This document shows, in pieces, positions 59,296 through 64,000 of a stretch of DNA of 64,000 nucleotides (positions are counted from its first letter, which is position 1; each line of letters begins with the position of its first letter). The notes under the pieces were generated by a model. That model saw only the letters and a program-made list of their open reading frames with translations, was not told where the DNA came from and made no database searches. The DNA is from Blastococcus tunisiensis (GTDB lineage: Bacteria; Actinomycetota; Actinomycetes; Mycobacteriales; Geodermatophilaceae), in assembly GCF_900112815.1 (NCBI RefSeq), contig NZ_FOND01000008.1:124001-188000 (forward strand), in the 5' to 3' direction. Made by a program: the position numbers and the translations under genes.

Positions 59296-61101
59296 TCAGC
59301 CGGCTGCCTGGACGCTGACCTCGGCGATCTCGGCGGCGAAGCCTCCCTCGCTGGGCACCAGCCCGGTGAGCCAGACCAGCACGTAGCGGGCGGTGACCGG
59401 CTCGTCGAACGCGAGCTGGGTCTCGCCCTGGAGCTCGCCCGACGCGGCGACGTCGTAGGCGGCCACGGCCTCGCCCGCGGACTCGGCCGTGCGGATCTCG
59501 AACGTGGCGCCGGCCGACGGGCTGGTGACGGTGACCGCGCCGAGCTCCTGGGCCGACCCCAGGTCGAGCAGCAAACCGACGCCGTCCTTGAGGTTGCCGA
59601 AGGCCGGGGAACCCCGGTACTCGTACGTCGACCAGGCGGTCGCGGGGTCGCCGTCGAAGGCGAGCTCGACGCTGCCGGGGTTGTCCGGGTCGCCGTCGCC
59701 CTGCGGGTCGAACACGTCGCCACCGGCGATCGCCACGGCTGCGCCGGGCTCGACCGTGCCGGGCTCCGCGGAGCCCCCGGCGGGTGCGCTCGCCGACGGG
59801 GTGGAGCCCGGGGTCTCGTCGACCTCCCCCGCCACCGAGATCACACCCTTGCCGAACCACCAGGCGAGACCCACCACCACGAGCAGGGCGAGCAGGGGCA
59901 GGCCGATGACCACCAGACGGTGCCGTCGGGCACCGTCCTCCTCCTCGTCCCCGGCGAACGGCCCGTCGTCGGCGTTCCCCGCCTCGAGGACGGCGAAGTC
60001 CTCGTCGTCGCGGTCCGCGGGGCCGGCGAACGCCGAGCCGGCGTAGGCACCAGCCGCCGGTGCGACCGAGCCGGCGGCGATGGTGTCCCCGCCGACCGCT
60101 CCCGGGGCGACGGCCGGATCGGTCCCCGGCCGAACCGGCGGGACCGGGGGCAGGGTCTGCGGGTCGAGGCGGACCGGCTCCGCGTCGGCATGGCGGGGTG
60201 CCGCGTCCACCGCGTGGTCGGCCTGGTCGGGGCGGCGGTCGCGCAGGCGGCGCAGCCAGCCGCTGTCGGTCTCCTCGGCCCGTGCCGCCGCCGACATCGG
60301 CCCCGGACGGGAGCGCTCGGCGAGCAGCGCGGCCATGGCGGCGACGCTGGACAGGCCCTGACCGGGTTCGCTCGAGCGGGCCCGGCGGACCAGTGCCACC
60401 AGGTCCGACGGCCCGGTGAGGCGCCGAGCGCCGGGCCGGGCCGGGTCCAGCCCGGTGAGGCACGCCTCGAGCAGCGCGCCCAGCGCGGCGATGTCACCGT
60501 CGATGGTGCCGGTGGCGGCGGGCACGGCCCGCAGCCCGACCAGCCCGTTGGGCCGGAGCACCACGTTCTCGGGGGTGAGCCCGCCGACGGCGAGGCCGAC
60601 GCGGTGCGCCTCGGCGACGCCCTCGGCCAGGCGGCGCAGGACGGTCCGGACCTCGCGGTCGGGCAGCGGACCACGGGTGAGCCGCTCGGCCAGAGTCTCG
60701 CCGTCGATCCACTCGTTGACGACGTAGGCGGCGCCGCCGGGCACCATGTCGCCCCCCGGCCCACTCCCGATGCCCTCCGAGGCGTCGTAGACCATCGCCA
60801 GCGCCGGGGTGGCCAGCCCGCCGGCCGTGAGGGCCCGGGTGATCCAGGCGTGCGCGGCCGGGCCGGCGGGGGTGTGCACGCGGATGGCGACGTCGCGGTT
60901 GAGGACGCGGTCCTTGGCGCGCCAGCACTGGATCGCGCCGGTCGGCGTCGGCTCGTCGGGGCCGATCCGGTCCAGGGGCCGGTAGCGGTCGGGCAGCCCG
61001 GTGGTCGTCGACGTCATCGACACTGTCGACCCCCTGTCCTGCTGCGGCCGCCGGCGCGTGCGCTCCGACGGTGGCGACGTGTCCCGCGAGGGATCGGTCA
61101 T
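59296..61101 (-). CDS. MviN-associated pseudokinase, membrane protein
   Basis: A 601-residue protein from ATG 61101. Residues about 35-260 resemble a Hanks kinase, but the catalytic Lys is Arg (R74, DVAIRVHTP), the HRD loop is [10 protein letters not shown] and no DFG motif is present. A disordered linker, one TM ([20 protein letters not shown]) and an extracellular discoidin-like domain ([16 protein letters not shown]) follow. In Mycobacterium this part is fused to MurJ (MviN), binds FhaA when phosphorylated by PknB and regulates wall synthesis. Here it is a separate gene with an ATGA overlap to murJ. Confidence 0.9.
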   Translation of the reverse strand: MTDPSRDTSPPSERTRRRPQQDRGSTVSMTSTTTGLPDRYRPLDRIGPDEPTPTGAIQCWRAKDRVLNRDVAIRVHTPAGPAAHAWITRALTAGGLATPALAMVYDASEGIGSGPGGDMVPGGAAYVVNEWIDGETLAERLTRGPLPDREVRTVLRRLAEGVAEAHRVGLAVGGLTPENVVLRPNGLVGLRAVPAATGTIDGDIAALGALLEACLTGLDPARPGARRLTGPSDLVALVRRARSSEPGQGLSSVAAMAALLAERSRPGPMSAAARAEETDSGWLRRLRDRRPDQADHAVDAAPRHADAEPVRLDPQTLPPVPPVRPGTDPAVAPGAVGGDTIAAGSVAPAAGAYAGSAFAGPADRDDEDFAVLEAGNADDGPFAGDEEEDGARRHRLVVIGLPLLALLVVVGLAWWFGKGVISVAGEVDETPGSTPSASAPAGGSAEPGTVEPGAAVAIAGGDVFDPQGDGDPDNPGSVELAFDGDPATAWSTYEYRGSPAFGNLKDGVGLLLDLGSAQELGAVTVTSPSAGATFEIRTAESAGEAVAAYDVAASGELQGETQLAFDEPVTARYVLVWLTGLVPSEGGFAAEIAEVSVQAAG

Positions 61102-63155
61102 CCGCGCCCCTTCCGTCCCCTGAGTGCTGCCAGGGGCTCCCGGATCTCGGGGACGCGGGCGATCACAAGACCTGCGAGGGCCACGCCGCCGATCACCACG
61201 GTACCGACCAGGACCGTCACGAGCGACCCTGTGGGGGACGTGCCCACGAGGTCGTCGGTCACGTTCCGGACAAGCCAGCCCACGAGGCCGGCGGCGATCG
61301 AGACGGCGGCCATGCGCAGCAGGGGGCCGAACGTCGCGCGGGTCTGCAGGCCGCCCAGCCGGCGCCGCAGCGCGAGGTCGCCGATGACCCAGCCGGCCAC
61401 GTAGGTGACGCCGGTGACGAGCATCAGGCCGGCGACGACGTGCTCCGGTTCGACGACCGCCGGGACGAGCAGCAGCAGCGGCACGCGGACGGCGACCATG
61501 CCGAGCTGGATGAGCGTCGGCGTCCGGGCGTCCTTCATCGCGTAGAAGACCCGCAGCTGCAGCAGCGTGACGGCCATCGGCAGCAGCCCGAAGGCACCGA
61601 TGGCCAGCGCCGTACCGATCCCCTCGGCCTGCTCCACCGTCGTCTCGCCGCGCGCGAAGGCCAGGATGCCGAGCGGGGGACCCAGCACGACGAGGACGGC
61701 CGTGACGGGCAGCAGGCCGAGCGCCGACAGCCGGGTCCCGAGGGAGAGGTCCTCGATGACGGCCGGGGAGTCGTGCCGCGCGGCGGCCCGGCTCATCCGG
61801 GGCAGGAGGGCGGTGAGCAGCGCGACGCCGATGATCCCGTAGGGCATCTGGAACAGGAGGCTCGCGTTGGCGAAGGCGAGCGACCCGAGCCCGCCCTCCC
61901 GACGGGCCTCGTTGGCGATGCGGATGGCCACGGCGACCCCCACGGCACTGATGCCCGAGTAGGCGACGACCCACAGGCCGAGGGTCCCCGCCTCCCGCAG
62001 CCCGGTGTTCTTCAGCCCCCACCGGGGCCGCAGCGGCACGCCCACCCCGCGCAGCAGGGGCAGCAGCACCAGCGCCTGCACCGCGATGCCCAGCGTGGTG
62101 CCGATCCCGAGCAGCCACACCTGGAACGGCGTGATGGTCAGCGGCGTGAGCTCGCCCGGACCGCTGGCGGCGAGGAAGAGGAGGCCGGTCGCGATGACGA
62201 CGACGTTGTTCAGCACCGGCGCCCAGGCGGGCGGCCCGAAGACCCCCCGGGAGTTGAGGATCGCCTGGGCGAGGGCGCCGACCCCGTAGAAGACGATCTC
62301 GATCAGCAGGATCCGCGCCAGCCAGTTGGCCAGCTGCACCTGCTCGGGATCGTCCTGGATGCCGTAGAGCCGGGTCAGCAAGGGCGCGGCGAGCACGGCG
62401 AGCGCCGTCACCACCACCAGACCGCTGAGGGCGATGGTGCTCAGCCGCTGGGCGTAGGCGGTGCCACCGTCCCGGTCCCGTTCCTGCGCGTGCACCAGCA
62501 GCGGGACGACGACGGAGGCGAGGACCCCGCCGAGCAGCAGCTCGTAGACGATGTTCGGCAGCGTGTTCGCCGTGTTGTACGCGTCGCCGACGGCCGCCAC
62601 CCCGAGCGCGGCGACGAGCACCATCGTGCGGAGCAGACCGGTGATCCGGGAGACCAGGGTGGCGACCGCCATCGTCCCGGCGGCGCGCAGGATCCCGCCC
62701 GCCGCGCCGGCAGCACCCTCCCGCTGGTCGGCCTCCTCCTCGGTCTCCGCTGCCGGCCCGCGCGGGACGGGCGGCAGCACCGTGATGACCTGGGTGTGGC
62801 TGTCGTCGGCGGCCGGCACCCACCGGTTGCGCAGCGGCGGGAGCGGCGGCACCGGGCGTGCGGCCGGCCGGGCGGGCGGCAGCGGCGGCACCGGTGGGGG
62901 GGCGGGCGTCAGGGCCGCGGACGCCGGGTCCGCGAACGGTGCCGAGGGCGGGGGCGCGGCGCGGTAGGGCGGTGGCGGCAGCGCCGTCCCTCCGGTGCGG
63001 CGGGAGGGTGCCGGCGGCGGCACCGGTGGCCGGCCGGCGCGCACCTCGTCGGCGGGGCGCCCGCGCAGCTCGTCGGCGGGGTGTCCGCGCTCCTGGTCGG
63101 CGGGGCGCCGGCGTTCCTCGGCGTCCGGGCGCTCGTGCCCGGGGCCGGAGGTCAC
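61098..63155 (-). CDS. murJ: MurJ (MviN), lipid II flippase
   Basis: A 685-residue protein from GTG 63155, which overlaps the DUF6049 stop by four bases. A long Pro/Ala/Arg-rich cytoplasmic N-terminus (about 1-155) precedes the membrane core of about 14 segments: MAVATLVSRITGLLRTMVLV, AYNTANTLPNIVYELLLGGV, GVFGPPAWAPVLNNVVVIAT and RVFYAMKDARTPTLIQLGM are MATE/MviN motifs. It moves lipid II to the outer face. The kinase-like domain found in MviN of Mycobacterium is in the next gene. Confidence 0.95.
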   Translation of the reverse strand: MTSGPGHERPDAEERRRPADQERGHPADELRGRPADEVRAGRPPVPPPAPSRRTGGTALPPPPYRAAPPPSAPFADPASAALTPAPPPVPPLPPARPAARPVPPLPPLRNRWVPAADDSHTQVITVLPPVPRGPAAETEEEADQREGAAGAAGGILRAAGTMAVATLVSRITGLLRTMVLVAALGVAAVGDAYNTANTLPNIVYELLLGGVLASVVVPLLVHAQERDRDGGTAYAQRLSTIALSGLVVVTALAVLAAPLLTRLYGIQDDPEQVQLANWLARILLIEIVFYGVGALAQAILNSRGVFGPPAWAPVLNNVVVIATGLLFLAASGPGELTPLTITPFQVWLLGIGTTLGIAVQALVLLPLLRGVGVPLRPRWGLKNTGLREAGTLGLWVVAYSGISAVGVAVAIRIANEARREGGLGSLAFANASLLFQMPYGIIGVALLTALLPRMSRAAARHDSPAVIEDLSLGTRLSALGLLPVTAVLVVLGPPLGILAFARGETTVEQAEGIGTALAIGAFGLLPMAVTLLQLRVFYAMKDARTPTLIQLGMVAVRVPLLLLVPAVVEPEHVVAGLMLVTGVTYVAGWVIGDLALRRRLGGLQTRATFGPLLRMAAVSIAAGLVGWLVRNVTDDLVGTSPTGSLVTVLVGTVVIGGVALAGLVIARVPEIREPLAALRGRKGRG

Positions 63156-64000
63156 ACCGGGCTCCGGTTGGGGGACTCCGGCAGTGCGGAGTCCTCGGGC
63201 CGATCGGCGCGCCCCCCAGCGGCGGCCGCACGCCGCCGCAGCACGAAGCGGACCAGCCGGCGCAGGAAGAGCAGCCCGAGCAGCGCTCCGGCGCCGACGG
63301 TGATGATCAGCGAGATCAGCCCGTACGCGGTGCTCTTGACCTGCAGGGAGATCTCCCGGCCCAGGGGGGTGCCATCGGGGGTGGTCAGCTGGGCGCGGAC
63401 GGTGAACCCACCGGCCTGCTGCACCTGCGTCGGCACCTCGATGGTCGAGCGCTGCCCCGGTGCCAGCGTCTGGGGCTCGACGGTGCCGATCGACAGCCCA
63501 CGGCTGCCGCGGGTGCGCACGTCGAGCAGCACCTCGACGGTCATCGGGAGGTCGTTCTGCACGGTGAGCACGAGGGGTGCGTCGCTGGAGCCGAGGCTGT
63601 AGGTCCCGTCGGCCGGCGCCAGCAGGGTCACCCGGTCGTCCAGCCGGTCCAGGGTCGCCCGCAACCCCGCCGCCACGTCGCGGAAGTCCTCGGGTTCGTC
63701 CCGCCGGGTCGCCGAGGCCGCGCGGGAGATCGCCGCGTCGTAGCTGCGCATGGCGGTCGCGACGTCCCCGACGACGGCGCCGGCCAGCTGCTCGCGCATC
63801 GCCGTGGCCGCCACGACGTCGGCCAGACCGGCGGGGTCGAGGGCGGGGCCGCCCTCCGGCCCGGTCAGGTCCCCGGCGGCTGCGGGTGCGGTCGCGGACA
63901 GCTCGGCGAGCGTCGTGGGGCGCAGCCACGGCAGGCCGGCGGTGTCGGCGATCATCGCCCCGGCCCCCTCCGGCCCGGCGTCCACCTCGTGCGGAGGGGC
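63152..64000 (-). CDS. DUF6049 family membrane protein, 3' part
   Basis: The frame is open through the right edge at 64000, so the N-terminus is missing. The visible C-terminal 282 residues have an Ala-rich helical part (AMREQLAGAVVGDVATAMRS), a beta domain (YSLGSSDAPLVLTVQNDLPM, VEVPTQ-type EVPTQVQQAGGFTVRAQL), one TM helix (GLISLIITVGAGALLGLLFL) and a basic tail. The family stands beside murJ in actinobacteria and is of unknown function; an extracellular anchor is likely. Confidence 0.88.
   Translation of the reverse strand, partial: APPHEVDAGPEGAGAMIADTAGLPWLRPTTLAELSATAPAAAGDLTGPEGGPALDPAGLADVVAATAMREQLAGAVVGDVATAMRSYDAAISRAASATRRDEPEDFRDVAAGLRATLDRLDDRVTLLAPADGTYSLGSSDAPLVLTVQNDLPMTVEVLLDVRTRGSRGLSIGTVEPQTLAPGQRSTIEVPTQVQQAGGFTVRAQLTTPDGTPLGREISLQVKSTAYGLISLIITVGAGALLGLLFLRRLVRFVLRRRAAAAGGRADRPEDSALPESPNRSPV

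Noticed and set aside
59296-63231. One very long open frame across the pseudokinase and the murJ region, minus strand
   Set aside because: The part upstream of 61101 runs out of frame with murJ, whose MviN motifs are unmistakable; high GC leaves few stops in shadow frames. The pseudokinase starts at the ATG overlapping the murJ stop.

Overview
This window is the chromosome-origin neighbourhood of a very GC-rich actinobacterium. Gene content and order match the oriC-flanking block of Mycobacterium and Streptomyces almost gene for gene: murJ, pseudokinase, trxB, trxA, cwlM, parB, parA, rsmG, jag, yidC, yidD, rnpA, rpmH, dnaA, dnaN, gnd, recF, DUF721, gyrB, gyrA, tRNA-Ile/Ala, ppiA, crgA, trpG, pknB, pknA, pbpA, rodA, pstP, fhaB, fhaA, tRNA-Leu. 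Codon bias, three tRNAs without encoded CCA, the DLW-39 and DUF3566 small proteins and the intergenic repeats fit a soil or rock actinomycete; Geodermatophilaceae is my best guess, but that is inference.

Layout. 1-13 kb is accessory or metabolic: a DUF2382 fragment; a fused NhaA-DsbA-cNMP-type protein behind a TetR regulator; a DsrE protein; a tightly overlapped RNB ribonuclease / aminotransferase / omega-amidase operon preceded by S4, MOSC and aldose-epimerase genes; a GNAT; an acyl-CoA dehydrogenase; a DUF1707 protein; and a WS/DGAT acyltransferase. 13-23 kb is the cell-shape signalling operon (fhaA-fhaB-pstP-rodA-pbpA-pknA-pknB), with translational overlaps and a strong terminator at its end. 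23-30 kb has trpG/pabA, DUF881, crgA, a thiolase, a PH-domain protein, a rhomboid protease, a cyclophilin, a CMD-like protein and tRNA-Ala/Ile. 30-44 kb holds gyrA, gyrB, an SDR-DUF2867 protein, an ABC exporter, an unknown protein, DUF721, recF, gnd and dnaN. 44.3-45.6 kb is the probable oriC (dnaN-dnaA spacer), followed by dnaA. From 48 kb rpmH-rnpA-yidD-yidC-jag-rsmG-parA-parB run rightward. 53.8-64 kb runs back leftward with ddl, an aminotransferase, cwlM, trxA, trxB, a pseudokinase, murJ and a truncated DUF6049 gene.

How it works together. Replication initiation (dnaA, oriC, dnaN, recF, gyrase) sits next to segregation (parA, parB and four parS-like palindromes) and next to polar-growth control. 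Ser/Thr kinases PknA/PknB and phosphatase PstP act on FhaA, FhaB, CwlM and the MurJ-associated pseudokinase, linking peptidoglycan precursor supply and flipping to RodA/PbpA synthesis. Ribosome, tRNA-processing and membrane-insertion genes (rpmH, rnpA, yidD, yidC) fill the rest.

No mobile element, prophage, CRISPR array or obvious defence system is visible. The unusual items are the NhaA multi-domain fusion, a variant parS motif, a structured repeat-rich oriC, a 20-bp minisatellite, a 63-bp triplicated element before recF, and a family of hairpin elements with a shared loop core at gene ends.
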